Assembly (NCBI RefSeq): GCF_028372415.1
Contig: NC_092872.1
Span: 281,297,206-281,361,205 of the forward strand
Reading direction: 5' to 3'
Source of the DNA: Notamacropus eugenii
Taxonomy: Eukaryota; Chordata; Mammalia; Diprotodontia; Macropodidae
DNA: 64,000 nt
Shown here: positions 9,985-21,576 of the stretch, piece by piece
Position numbering within the stretch: position 1 is the stretch's first letter
How the letters are laid out: each line of letters begins with the position of its first letter
The notes under the pieces: generated by a model
What the model was told of the DNA's origin: nothing
Database searches by the model: none
Seen by the model: only the letters and a program-made list of their open reading frames with translations
Made by a program: the position numbers and the translations under genes

Positions 9985-12185
9985 CCCTGCTTTGTTTCCT
10001 GTGGAACTTTTCCATGTTTTCTTCTATGTATTTAAAAAAAAATCACCCAATGAAACTTTTTTTCTTATATTTTTGAAAACTCCAATTCTAACATCCCTCT
10101 CCCCACCTTATCCCCTTTTTACCCCCCAAATTAAAAAAAAAAAAGAAAAAACACAAAGCCTGAAACAAGAATAGTCAAACAAACAAAAAAAAGCACAAAT
10201 ATTTACTATATCAAAAAATGTGTGACTAATGATGAGATTTAAGACCATCTGTCCCCCCTTAATTAAGACCCTTCTGTCTGGAGGAAGATAGCATGCTTCC
10301 TCTTTGGTTCTCTGGAGCAGTGGTTGGTTCTTGAATTGATCAAGGATTAATCTTGAATCATCTTTAAAAGATGTTTTTGTTATACAAATAAGGGTTATTT
10401 TTATACCATAAATCATTCACTTGGTTCTGTTTTACTTTGCATTAGTTCATGCAAATCTTTCTAAATTTCTCTGAAACATTCCTTTTTGTCATTTTTCACT
10501 GTGCAATAATATTCCATTGCATCCATTTCTTATAATTTGTTTCAGAAATTCTCCACTTGATAGGTACCTCTCTCTCTTTCCAATTATGTGCTACAACAAA
10601 ATGCTGCCATGAAGTTGTTTTCTTTACATAGGTATCTTTCCCTCTTTTATCTCTTTGGGGGATATACCTGGTAATGGTATCCCTGAGTAACAATGTCTTT
10701 AGGCACATAGTTCGAAAATGCTTTCCAGAGCTACCTGACCAATGTACAATTTTACCAACAGTGCACATTAATGTGTTAGTTTTCTTCCACTCCCTTAAAC
10801 ATTTGTCATTTTCCTTTTTTGTCAAATTTTCCAATCTGATGGGTGTGAGATGGAGCCTCAGAGATGCTTTAATTTACATTTCTCCAGTGATTAGGGATTT
10901 GGATTTTCTTTTCCTATGGCTATTGACAGCTTGGGGCTCTTCCTTAGGAAACTGCCTTTGACAATTTATCTCTTGCTTTTGATAATAGCTCTTATTCTTA
11001 TAGATTTAAACAGTTCTTTATATCTCTTAGAAATAAGAATCTTATCAGTGAAACTTGCTGCACAGATGTTTCCCCCTCCATTTCCCTTTCTGATTTTAGC
11101 TGCATTGGTTTTGTACATGCAAAATCTTTTTCAATTTCTTATAGTCAAAATTGCTTTTTAATCTTTTGCGATTTTCTCTATGGGGCAGGTAGGTGGCACA
11201 GTGGATAGAATGCTGGGCCTGGAGTCAGAAAGACCTGAGTTCCAATGGGGCCTCAGCTGCTTACCAGCTGTGTGACCCTGAGTAAGTCGCTTATCTTTGT
11301 TTGCCTCAGTTTTCTCATCTGTAAAATGGGCTGGAGAAGGAAATGACAAATAACATTTTTGCCAAGAAAACCCCAAATGGGGGCACAAAGAGTCAGACAC
11401 AATTGAAACAACTGAATAACAGTAATCTCTATTTCTTGTTTGGTTATAAATTCTTCCCATATCTATAGCTCCAAAAAGTACTTTATTCCTTGTCTGAGTT
11501 TTTTTTTTTAATGATGTGACCTTTTATCTTGAAGTTACTTATTCATTTGGAACTTACCATGGTATATCATGCCAGACTGCTTTCTAATTTTCCCATCAGT
11601 TTTGTCAAATAATGAATCCTTATTCCAGTAGCTGGGGTCTTAGAATTTTTCTTTGTTTCAATGTGTACATACTTAAATCTATTCCGTTGATCAACTGCTC
11701 TCTTTTTAACCAATACCAAAGTGTTTTGGTGTTTACTACTTTGTACTATAATTTATGATCTGATGTGATTTGCCATGTAATTTGAGATCTTTGTCTTAAT
11801 AAGTGTTCTATATATATTCTTCATTCTGTAATAACTGAATGGAATTTTCTTTTTATCTTCTCCCATTGAATTTTGTTGGTAATATGTAGAAGATAATGAT
11901 TTGTGTGGATTTATTTTATATTCAGCAACTTTGCTGAAGTTATTCATTGTTTCAGTTCAGTTTTTTTAGTTGATTCTAGAATTCTCTATGAAGGTCATCA
12001 TATCATCTGCAAAATTGATGATTTGGTTTCTCTGTGTCTCTGCTTGTTCTCTTAACTTCTTTTTCTTGTGTTATTGTCTATGCCAGCACATCTAGCACTA
12101 GACTAAATAACAGTGTTGATAATGGACTTATAAAAAATACGGTGTCACATAGAGAATGTGAATTTGTGCTTTTCTAAGTCAGTAA
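9985..12185 (-). mobile_element. L1 LINE, ORF2 C-terminal half plus 3' end, antisense, split by a SINE
   Basis: On the minus strand the frame at 10496-10834 reads a decayed L1 ORF2 C-terminus (ENDKCLREWKKTNTLMCT, then QRDKRGKDTY). On the plus strand typical antisense L1 words appear in order, including 'gtgcaataatattccattgc', 'caccaacagtg'-like and 'ttaatttacatttctcc'. A MAR1 SINE interrupts it at 11181-11425. Multiple stops and indels make it inactive. No intact ORF1 or endonuclease domain is present. Confidence 0.85.
11181..11425 (+). repeat. MAR1-type SINE with RTE-like tail
   Basis: It has the tRNA-derived head ('gtggcacagtggatagaatg'), the CORE ('cagttttctcatctgtaaaa') and the RTE/BovB-like tail ('gccaagaaaaccccaaatgg', 'aaagagtcagacacaattga'). 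It is inserted into antisense L1. Flanks 'ttttctcta' and 'taatctcta' may be a degraded target duplication. Its 5' junction is the source of the 93-bp copy at 7842. Confidence 0.9.
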
Positions 12186-12399
12186 GCTGCCCCACCATTT
12201 CTATTTGACATCAACACCACTGGTTTGGTTCTTCATCAGATTCAGTGCCCTTTAAAGCAAAAAATTCACTAATTTGGTCATTCATTCTAGAAAACAGAGT
12301 CAGGACTGGCAAGAGAAGATCAGAAGATGGAAATACAGGGAATAGAAGCTGATGCCTTTTGTACCTGGAGTATTATAACAACTCTCCCCCTAAACATCA

Positions 12400-13340
12400 T
12401 CCCTATAGTCTCTCCTCTAGTCCGTAGACTGCATGGCAAGCATCTCTATGAAAGTGACCAGCTCCCAGATCTCTCTGTCTGGCCCAAGGCTCTCTCCTGA
12501 GTGACAATAGTCATCCATACTAGCTGTTCCACTAACATCTCAGACTCAGTACACCAGAAACAGAACGCATTCTTCCCATACTGACCCTTCTTAAGAACTA
12601 CTCTGTTACTGTATGTTCTCTTCCCAGTTACCTTGACTCCCAATCTCAGTTTTATTCTTGACTGCTTTTTTCTTCCAATGGATCTAAATGTTACCCAATC
12701 TTATTTCTGCTTTCACAAGATCTCATATAGATTTCTCTTCTCCACTCTCAGTCACCACCCTAGTGCTGGTTTTCATCTCCTCTTGTCTAGCCTCTGTCAA
12801 TAACCATCTCAAGTGTCTCCCTCCTCCAGTGTATCCTCCACTGAGCCACCAACATGCTTTTTCTGAAGTTCAGGTCTGACCTTGTGATTCCCCCTGCTCA
12901 ATGAGTGCCATGCCTCTAGAACCAAATCCTAAGCTAGTTATTACATTTCCCCTTCCCCGTCTTCTTCCACTTTACTCCCTTGTACACACCCCATCCTCCA
13001 GCGACACTGGCCTCTTGGCTCCCCGGCGCCCCTGGCCTCCTGGCACTTCTTCTTCGCTGGCTTCTTTGAAGACTCAGCTCAAATCCCACCTTTTCCAAGC
13101 AGTCTTTGCCTCCAAGAGCACCTTCCCTCTACTCTGTCTTGTGCATTATTTACCTGTCTCCTCCATTGGGATGTAAGCTCCTTGAGGGTGGGGGACTGTT
13201 CTTGCCTTCCTTTGTCTCTCGAAGGCCTGGCACACAGCATACGCTCACTAAATGCTTCTTGACTAACTCCCAAAACACAAGGATCCTCTAACCACATGAC
13301 CCTTCTGCTCAGGAACCTCCAGGGGCTTAGGAACCTATAG
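12400..13340 (+). mobile_element. L2 LINE 3' portion
   Basis: Pyrimidine-rich L2 sequence with the expected order: 'ccagctcccagatctctctg', 'gaagttcaggtctgacc', 'gctcaaatcccaccttttcc', then the terminal 'gtaagctccttgagggtggg' and 'gcctggcacacagcatacgc'. A short extra L2 scrap follows at 13290-13340. Frames are broken throughout. Confidence 0.8.
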
Positions 13341-13439
13341 CCTTTATATTGTCAAACAAAAACTACAAAAATCATAGTCTTGTAGCCCCTGTCACAATCA
13401 TCAGCTTTCCTTAAGCCTAAGTGTTGATGGATTAGAAAC

Positions 13440-13850
13440 CAGAATCCTACAATCCTATGTTGTTTACAAGAGACAAGCTTGAAACAGAAACCCACAGAGT
13501 GAAAGTAAGGGGCTGGAGAAGACTAATATGCTTCAGCTCAATTGAAAAAGGCAGGATCTCAGACAAAGCAAAAGCCAAAATAGACCTAATTAAAAGAGAT
13601 AAGAGACTATATTTTGTTAAAAAGTAGTCAATGAAGCAATAGCAAAAAATTTTTACAGTATCTCTGATAAAGACCTCACTTCTCAAGTATATGTGGAAGT
13701 GAGTCAAATTAATAAAAATAGGAGCCATTCCCCAATTGATAAATGGTCAAAGGATATGAACAAGCAGTTTTCAGAAGAAGAAATCAAAGCTGTCTATAGG
13801 CATAGGAAAAAAGTATTCTAAGTCACTATTGACTAGAGAAATGTGAATTA
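13440..13850 (+). mobile_element. Older L1, ORF2 region (5' piece of host copy)
   Basis: The stretch matches marsupial L1 ORF2 near its C-terminal third ('ggtcaaaggatatgaacaag', 'gaagaagaaatcaaagctgt'). It is cut at 13850 by the HAL1 insertion, and the same reading continues at 16626. The last 14 bases (13837-13850) are the left target duplication. Confidence 0.85.
13837..13850 (+). repeat. Left target-site duplication of the HAL1 insertion
   Basis: AGAAATGTGAATTA, repeated at 16612-16625. Confidence 0.9.
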
Positions 13851-14517
13851 GGAGCCAAGATGGCAGAGTAGAAAGATACACATATGCTAGCTCCGAACTG
13901 ACAGCCCATAAAATACCTGTAAAGAAGAACTCCCAACAAAATCTGGAGCAGTGGAAGCCACAGAACAATGGAGTAGAGGAGATTTCTGTTCTAGAGAGAT
14001 CTGAAAAACTGACGTGAAGGGTCCGTCACGCACTGGACCCAGAGCAGAGCCCAGCCCTGCCTCGGCCATGGCACCAAGGGGAGCAGATCTGAGCGGGCTT
14101 TGTGGACAGAGTTTCTGGTGGCCATGCAGGTCCCTTTGCCCACAGGCCCCAGAGGTCAGTGAGAGAGTCTTTTTGGCTCTCTGGGAGGGGAGCGGGATGT
14201 CCCCATAGCTCAGGTCCCCTCAGGAGGCAGCAGTGGAGGCAGCAGCAGACAGGGGCTCCCAAAACAGGCAGGAGTTTGGCTCCATTATTGAAGGTCTCCA
14301 CATAAACGCCCTGAGGGAACTAAGCCCAGTGGGGTGGCCCTGCCCCCACCTGAGCACCTGAACTTAATCTCACACTGAATAGCAGCCCCGCCCCCGCCCA
14401 AAGCCCTGAGGCTGGGAAGCAGCATTTGAATCTCAGACCCCAAGCACTGGCTGGACAGATCTGGAGATGAGGTGGGTGTGGAAAGGAAACTCAGAAGTCA
14501 AGTAACTGGCTGGGAAA

Positions 14518-15617
14518 ATGCCCAGAAAAGGGAAAAAAAATAAGACTATAGAAGGTTACTTTCTTGGTGAACAGATATCTCCTCCCATCCTATCTGATGA
14601 GGAAGAACAATGCTTACCATCAGGGAAAGACATAGAATTCAAGGCTTCTGTATCCCAAACACCCAAAATAAATATTCAATGGGCTCAGGCCATGGAAGAG
14701 CTCAAAAAGAATTTTGAAAATCAAGTTAGAGAGGTGGAGGAAAAACTGGGAAGAGAAATGAGAGAGATGCAAAAAAAGCATGAAAAGCAGGTCAACACCT
14801 TGCTAAAGGAGACCCAAAAAAATGCTGAAGAAAATAGCACCTTGAAAAATAGGCTAACTCAATTGGCAAAAGAAGTTCAAAAAGCCAATAAGGAGAAGAA
14901 TGCTTTCAAAAGCAGAATTAGCCAAATGGAAAAGGAGGTCCAAAAGCTCACTGAAGAAAATAGTTCTTTCAAAATTAGAATGGAACAGATGGAGGCTAAT
15001 GACTTTGTGAGAAATCAAGAAATCACAAAACAAAACCAAAAGAATGAAAAAATGGAAGATAATGTGAAATATCTCATTGGAAAAACAACTGACCTGGAAA
15101 ATAGATCCAGGAGAGACAATTTAAAAATTATGGGCTTACCTGAAAGCCATGATCAAAAAAAGAGCCTAGACATCATCTTTCATGAAATTATCAAGAAAAC
15201 TGACCTGATATTCTAGAACCAGAAGACAAAATAAGTATTCAAGGAATCCACCGATCACCGCCTGAAAGAGATCCAAAAAGAGAGACTCCTAGGAACATTG
15301 TGGCCAAATTCCAGAGTTCCCTGGTAAAGGAGAAAATATTGCAAGTAGCTAGAAAGAAACAATTCAAGTATTGTGGAAATACAATCAGGATAACACAAGA
15401 TCTAGCAGCTTCTACATTAAGGGATCGAAGGGCATGGAATATGATATTTCTGAAGTCAAAGGAACTAGGACTAAAACCAAGAATCACCTACCCAGTAAAA
15501 CTGAGTATAATACTTCAGGGGAAAAAATGGTCTTTCAATGAAATTGGGGACTTTCAAGCATTCTTGATGAAAAGACCAGAGCTGAAAAGAAAATTTGACT
15601 TTCAAACACAAGAGTGA
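14518..15617 (+). pseudogene. HAL1/L1 ORF1-like protein gene, frameshifted once
   Basis: The ATG gives MPRKGKKNKTIEGYF. A 232-residue frame ends at the TAG at 15214. The family sequence resumes in another frame as DILEPEDKISIQGIHRSPPE and runs to QTQE and a stop at 15617. Residues about 55-190 form a long Glu/Lys/Gln-rich coiled coil (trimerisation region in L1 ORF1p). RRDNLKIMGLPE marks the RRM-like domain start. ITQDLAASTLRDRRAWN and KLSIILQGKKWSFNEI mark the C-terminal nucleic-acid-binding domain. The summed length, about 365 codons, is normal for L1 ORF1p, an RNA-binding chaperone of the retrotransposition particle. The frameshift lies between about 15195 and 15240. Confidence 0.85.
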
Positions 15618-15749
15618 AGAGAAGCATGAAAAGGTAAACAGCAAAGAGAAGTCATAAGGGACTTACTAAAGTTGAACTGTTTACATTCCTACATGGAAAG
15701 ACAATATTTGTAACTCTTGAAACTTTTCAGTATCTGGGTAGTTGGTGGG

Positions 15750-15792
<43 letters not shown>

Positions 15793-16611
15793 CACAGAGT
15801 GAATTGAATAGGATGGGATCATATCTTAAAAAATGAAATTAAGGGGTGAGAGAGAAATACATTGGGAGGAGAAAGGGAGAAAAGGAATGGGGTAAATTAT
15901 CTCTCATAAAAGAGGCAAGCAAAAGACTTTTTAGTGGAGGGAAAAAGAGGGGAGGTGAGAGAAAAATATGAAGTTTACTCATCACATTTGACTAAAGTAA
16001 GGAATAAAATGCACATTCATTTTGGTATGAAAACCTATCTTACAATACTGGAAAGTTGGGGAGAAGAGGATAAGCAGGGTGGGGGGGATGGTGAAAGGGA
16101 GGGTAATGGGAGGAGGGAGCAATTTGAAGTCAACACTCTTGGGGAGGGACACCACCAAAGAGAGAATAGAAGCAATGGAGGGCAGGATAGGATGGAGGGA
16201 AATATAGTTAGTCTTACAGAACACGACTATTATGGAAGTCATTTGCAAAACTACAGAGATATGGCCTATATTGAATTGCTTGCCTTCCAAAAGAGAATGG
16301 GTGGGGATGGAGGAATGAAGAGAAGTTGGAACTCAAAGTTTTAGGAACAACTGTTGAGTACTGTTCTTGCTACTAGGAAATAAGAAATACAGGTAAAGAG
16401 GTATAGAAAGTTATCTGGCCCAACAGGACAAAAAAAAGTATGGGGACAAGGGAAGGGAGGGATGATAGAAGAGAGGGCAGATTGGTGATAGGGGCAATCA
16501 GAATGCTCAGTGTTTTGGGGTGGGGGGAAGGGAGAAATGGGGAGAAAATTTGGAACCCAAAATTTTGTGAAAATGAATGTTAAAAGTTAAATAAATAAAT
16601 TTTAAAAAAAA
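15618..16611 (+). other. HAL1 3' region: purine-rich, no ORF2, A-rich end
   Basis: It is rich in 'gggagg', 'aggaaa' and 'gagaag' on the plus strand, contains a CA run, and ends with AATAAATAAA-like sequence and an A-tract. Both long open frames here (15934-16344 plus, 15982-16290 minus) are low-complexity and match no LINE domain. Confidence 0.75.
15752..15792 (+). repeat. (CA)n microsatellite inside the HAL1
   Basis: About 20 CA units just after ORF1. Confidence 0.95.
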
Positions 16612-16625
16612 AGAAATGTGAATTA
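16612..16625 (+). repeat. Right target-site duplication of the HAL1 insertion
   Basis: Identical to 13837-13850. The host L1 continues directly after it. Confidence 0.9.
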
Positions 16626-17555
16626 AAACAATTTTGAGGTACTATCTCATACCTATCAGAAATGACAAATGCTGGAGTGAATGAGGAAAAATAGGTACAC
16701 TAATAAATTGTTATGGGCACTTAGGGGTTGCAGTGGATAGAGTACTGGGCCTGGAGTCAGGAAGACTCATCTTCCTTAATTCACCTCTGTCCTTAGCTTC
16801 TTATTAGTTGTGTGACCCTGGACAAGTCATTTAACCCTGTTTCCCTCAGTTTCCTCATCTGTAAAATGAGCTGGAGAAGGAAATGGCAAACCACTCCAAT
16901 ATCTTTGCCAAAAAACCCCAAATCAAATGGAGTCACAAAGAGTTGGACACGACAGAAATGATTAAAGAATAAAAAAATAGATTGCTCGTTGAGTTGTGAA
17001 CTGGTCCAACCCTTTTGGAGAACAATGTGGAACTATGCCTAAAGGGCTATAAAACTGTGCATACCCTTTGACCCAGCAATATCACTGACTGCTAGGTTTA
17101 TATTGCAAAGAGATAAAAGGAAAAGGACCTACAAGTGTAAATATATTTATAGCAGCTCTTTCTGTGGTGGCAAAGAATTAGAAAATAAGGGGATGCCCAT
17201 CCATTGGGGAACAGGTTGTGGTATATGATTGAGATGAAGTACTATTAGTGCTACAGGAAATGACAAGGGGGATGGTTCCAGAAGAACAGAACCAGGAGAT
17301 CGTTGTACACAGGTACAGCAATGTTTAAATGATGGTTAACTGTGAAAGACTTAGTTCCTCTGATTAATACAATGATCTAAGATAATTTGAAAGGCCTCAT
17401 GATGAAAAAAAAAGCTGTCTATTTCCAGAGAGAGAATAGATGCACTCTGAGTACAAACTGAAATATAATTTTCTCACTCCATTTTGTATTTGTGATATGG
17501 CCAATATGGAAATATATTTTGCATGGGGAAAAAAGTATAAGTGCTGATATATAAT
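16626..17555 (+). mobile_element. Older L1, ORF2 end and 3' UTR (3' piece of host copy)
   Basis: Continues the element at 13440. Landmarks are 'gacaaatgctggagtgaatg', 'gaactggtccaaccctttt', 'agggctataaaactgtgcat' and 'gcagctctttctgtggtggc'. It is interrupted by a MAR1 SINE (16716-16979) and decayed. Confidence 0.85.
16716..16979 (+). repeat. MAR1-type SINE with RTE-like tail
   Basis: Head, CORE and tail ('tttgccaaaaaaccccaaat', 'caaagagttggacacgacag') are complete. Flanking 'aataaattgtt' and 'aatagattgct' look like a degraded target duplication within L1. Confidence 0.88.
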
Positions 17556-17589
17556 GACTCCTAATGTCCATGGAATTCTCTTCAGTTTT

Positions 17590-18540
17590 AAGGAGTTTAC
17601 ATTATTTTATTTTGAAAAATATTTTTCCCCAATTACATGTTAAAAACAATTCTTTTACAATTTTGAGTTCTAAATTCTTTCCTTCCTTTCCTCCTTCCCA
17701 CCCTCCCTGAGACAGTGAGCAATTTGATATGCACTATACATGTGCAATCATGTAACACATTTCCATATTAGTCATGTTTTGAAAGAAAACATCAAAAAAC
17801 AACAACACTACAACAAAATAAAGAAAGTGAAAAATAGTACTTTTTGATCTGTATTCAGACTCTTTCTCTAGAGGCAGCTAACATTTTTCATCATGAGTCT
17901 TTTAGAATTGTTTTGGATTATTGTATTGCTAAGAATAGCTAAGTCATTCACAGTCAATCACTGTCAACGTTGCTATTACTATGTACAATGTTCTCCTGAT
18001 TCTGCTCACTTCACTGTGCATCAGTTCATGTGAGTCTTTCCAGGTTTTTCTGAAGCCATCCTGCTCATCATGTTTCATAGCACAATAGTATTCCATAAAA
18101 ATCATATGCCATAACTTCTTCAGCCATTCTCCAATTGATGGACATCCCCTTAATTTTTAATTCTTTGCTGCTATAAGTATTTTTTATACAAATAGGTCCC
18201 CCCCCCTTTTTAAAAATAAATCTCTTTGCAATAAAGATCTAGTAGTAGTATTGCTGGGTCAAAGGATGTGCATGGTTTGATAGCCCTTTGAGCATAGTTC
18301 CAAATTGCTCTACAGAATGGTTGGATCAGTTTGCAATTCCACCAAAAGCATATTACTGTCTCAATTCTTCCACATCCCCACCAACATTTATCATTTTCAT
18401 TTTTTGTCATATGTGGTATCTCAAAGTTGTTTTAATTTGCATTTCTCTAATCATTAGTGATTTAGAACATTTTTTCATATGACTATACATAGTTTTGATT
18501 TCTTCATCTGAAAACTGCCTGTAGATGGAGTGTATTTTAA
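17590..18540 (-). mobile_element. L1 LINE 3' UTR and ORF2 C-terminus, antisense
   Basis: The minus-strand frame at 18210-18410 reads ENDKCWWGCGRIETVICFWW followed by NCKLIQPFCRAIWN, a clear L1 ORF2 C-terminus. It is placed tail-to-tail with the plus-strand L1 ending at about 17555, giving inverted complementary arms. Confidence 0.9.
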
Positions 18541-18819
18541 ATGAAAAATTCTGAGGCCAGTTGCTCTGAGCCACCAGTCAGGAAACCTCCTAATATTTAG
18601 GCAGTGTTGGGCTCTCTGCTTAACTTTATTTTTATAGCCCTCTCTGGTCAGCCTGGCTTCTTTGCACTTGAAGCAAAATTCAGTCTCTTGAAAACATTTG
18701 GATAGCAGCAAATTGTCGTGCCTGTGAGGAGACAGGCACCAGAAGGGGAGTTTGAAAAAGAACAGACCTTCAGACAGAACTTTTCTCAGACCTTGTCTTC
18801 TGCTTTGATGTGCCTGGGA

Positions 18820-19052
18820 GGCAGCGAGGTGGCAGAATGGGGAAAGAGAAGTTCAAAATCCAGCCTCAGACACTAACTGTGTGACCCTAAGTAAGTCTCT
18901 TAATCTCAGTTTCCTCAACTATAAAATGGAACTAATAATAGCACTTACCTTGTAAGGTTGTTGTGAAGATCAAGAGACAATATTTGTGCAAAGCACTTAG
19001 CACTGTGCCTGACACCAAGCAGATGCTCTGTAAGTGTGGCTTATCTCCTTCC
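18820..19052 (+). repeat. MIR/CORE-SINE, nearly complete
   Basis: Begins 'gggaggcagcgaggtggcag'. It contains 'ctgtgtgaccctaagtaagt' and an intact tail 'caaagcacttagcactgtgc'. Confidence 0.8.
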
Positions 19053-19084
19053 TGTCCTCCCTCCCCATAGCACTGATGAGCCTC

Positions 19085-19640
19085 CTTAGCATTTTCCTTC
19101 TCCACCATAACTCCAGCTGACCTTGGCGCCTCAGCAATGTGCTAGAAAACCATATTTCCTCAGCTCTGCACTCAGCTCTCCTGGGGTCCTAGGCAAAGCA
19201 CAAATTCCTTTGGCATTTAAAATCCTTCCCAAACTGACTCCATCCCCTTTCCAAGATGACGACAGCCTGTTACATGCTTTTCTGTCTAACCAAAACATCC
19301 TTCTTTGCTTTTTTTCATCTGTGACATGGCCTTGCAGCTTCCATCTCTGTCTTTGGCCAGGCATTCTTCCCTCTTCCTTGTCTTGGCCTCTTGTAACCCC
19401 TAGCTACTTTCAAAGTTCAACTTCCTGATTACCCCAATCATTAACGTTTTCCACCTCCAGAATAATAAGATGTATTTACACATTTGTGTGCATGTTGTAT
19501 TCTCCCATTCCCCTAGGAGAAGCTAAATTTCTTGAGAGCAAGAACTATTTAATTTTTGTCTTTTTATCCTGGCAACTAGCACAGTACCTAACACTAGTGG
19601 GCATTTATCTACAGAGGTTTGCTGAACTGAATCACTCAAA
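19085..19640 (+). mobile_element. L2-type LINE 3' portion
   Basis: A pyrimidine-rich strand with 'cttggcgcctcagcaatgtg', 'ccaggcattcttccctcttc', then the terminal 'cttgagagcaagaactattt' and 'agcacagtacctaacactag'. Strongly diverged. Confidence 0.6.
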
Positions 19641-19720
19641 ATCACAAAGGTAGCAATGGTAAGGGCAAGATTTGAACCCAGGTCTTTGGGCTCTAAAACC
19701 AAGCCTATTTTCATTACTCC
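19640..19720 (-). repeat. MIR/CORE-SINE 5' half, antisense
   Basis: 'aagatttgaacccaggtctt' and nearby words match the antisense head. Confidence 0.6.
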
Positions 19721-20714
19721 AAGTCATTACTTGATTGGATCTCCCTTTCTCACTACCCAACTTTTGCCAATGCTATGAAAATCAGGACCAAGGTACCATG
19801 AATCATCATTGAAATGATTTGCCCATCAGAATCTTCTGCCAAGCTTTTCTTTGCCCCCCTCTCCTCCTTACGCCCAACTTTAACAGTATTCCAGTAGGGA
19901 AATAACAGTAAATGTTCATTATTTATCATAAAAGTGGCATATGAATCACTATTTACTCTTTGAGAGTAGGCAAGATATAATTTCTAAGGCAGGCTCCCAG
20001 GATCTCAGGAGGAGTCATATGACAAAGGATCATGGGCACATTTTTCTACTTATCTTTTCTGAACTAAATGAAACATGAGTATGTTCTACTCCAGCATATA
20101 CTGGGAAATTGTCTTCCAACCCAATTTTAAAACAGGTGGGAGCAAGAGCCTGGTGGCCTTATCTGATTTTCCTTTGCTAGAGATAGGCTGTTCCTTTTCC
20201 CTTGAAGAGCTCATTAAACTGGGTTTTGTTCACAATGAAGTGTGGTGGATGGATGTAAATGCAAAGAAGCTGTAATTTCCAACTTGAGGAACATGTTGAC
20301 TTGGCCATTAGAGTTCCCGTCAGGCAGCCTGGTACCATCATGGGCCAGGAAAGAGAATGGCGCACTTGCCAGGTTATGGAAGCCTTGGCAATTGCTCCAA
20401 GTAACTGGTTAGTTAGTGGCATTGGTACCTCTTTGCAGAGATTGAGGCTGTTAGGATCACTGCCTTCCTTCTAGGAATGACCATCCTTTCCAGAGCCCAG
20501 GAAATAGCCTATAGGGAGCAGACTCTAGGGAAGCTGGTTCTGGGAGCAAAATGAACCAGCCAGGGCCCATTACCAGTTACCATATCCCACAGAGTAACTA
20601 AACTGATTAGTGTTGAGAACCTGTAGGGGCAACATCGAAGCCATGAAGACAGCCCATTGCTCTCTCAGGAAAGACCATGCCAAACGATGGAAGAAATGAC
20701 AGTCATGGCAAGCG
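19721..20714. other. No recognised feature
   Basis: Low repeat content. Open frames of 66-81 codons overlap on both strands without recognisable products. Confidence 0.4.
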
Positions 20715-20875
20715 TTTACATACCAGTTTGGGGTTTATGTCGTGCTTTATGAATATTATCTCATTTGATCCTTACAACAACCCTGGGAGGTAAGTGTTAT
20801 CCCCATTTTACAGATGAGGAAACAGGCAGAAAGAGCTTAAGTGACTTGTCTGGGGTCACAGAGCTAGTAAATATG
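20715..20875 (-). repeat. MIR, antisense
   Basis: 'ttacaacaaccctgggaggt', 'ccattttacagatgaggaaa' and 'ggtcacagagctagtaaata' in order. Confidence 0.85.
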
Positions 20876-21576
20876 AATAGCCCCTTTGATTCTAACTTAG
20901 CAGACATAGGGTAAATTTGGAGTGACTGACAGCAAGATTTAAAATGGAATAGGACAGGACATTTTTAGATGTTTTAAGTGATCTTAAAATTCATCTACTA
21001 TAATCAAGATCTTTGTGGTAAAGGGAGTACAGAAATGTAGATGTAGCTGTACAAGTTCCACACAAAGGTTCTTCTGCTCCATCCTGCTCCACTCAATTTT
21101 GCTAAGTGAATATTCAGGATAACCTGCATGGTTTTAGCGTCAGCAATAAGGATCAGTATAAGAGACAAAAAGACCTGACTAGCCTGAGCTCATCAGGCAG
21201 GCTTAGGGTAGTTGGTTCTGAGAAATGGAGTAGTTCAAAAGACAGATTTGACCTAAGAGACTGTCAATGTGCTGGATGGTTGTGGCTGTGGGTCTGACTT
21301 ATAAAAGAGCTGAAATAGTCCTGCACTATGCCCCTAGAAGCATCATTGCCAACATTCCCAAGGATGGAGGCTACAGAGCCCTGCACTTCAGTAGAAAGTC
21401 AGAAGATGGCAGCAGTAGCTCAGTGGAGAACCAGGTGCACCCTGGGGAAAGCCAAAGCCCATCAGAATCTGGTAGCGAAAGCAATGAATAGTAGCTTTGG
21501 GGGAGTCAAGGTGCTCTTGCTGGGACATAGCTCACTTGAGCATTAGGAACCTGTTAGAGAGTTTGTTCTTACAGGT
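20876..21576. other. No recognised feature
   Basis: Nothing assignable before the microsatellite. Confidence 0.4.

Larger units (their letters stand above)
13851..16611 (+). mobile_element. HAL1 (half-L1) retrotransposon, near full length
   Basis: A 2.76-kb unit is bounded by a 14-bp target duplication and ends in an A-tract. Layout: a GC-richer 5' UTR (13851-14517) that starts GGAGCCAAGATGGC, an L1-type ORF1 (14518-15617, one frameshift), then about 1 kb of purine-rich non-coding 3' sequence with a CA microsatellite. There is no endonuclease or reverse-transcriptase sequence. An ORF1-only L1 derivative is the definition of HAL1, a class known from several mammals. It must have been moved by L1 enzymes supplied in trans. 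A single frameshift and an exact duplication suggest it is younger than the L1 it interrupts. An alternative is a full L1 that lost ORF2 by deletion, but the smooth ORF1-to-3' UTR passage argues against it. Confidence 0.8.

Noticed and set aside
11181-11260. tRNA gene at SINE heads
   Set aside because: The heads are tRNA-derived but lack a complete cloverleaf and belong to SINEs.
14014-14305. Three overlapping frames before the HAL1 ORF1
   Set aside because: They lie in the GC-richer 5' UTR of the element and have no domain.
15934-16344. 136-codon plus and 102-codon minus frames in the HAL1 3' region, considered as a remnant of ORF2
   Set aside because: Low-complexity Gly/Glu/Arg composition without any endonuclease or reverse-transcriptase motif.
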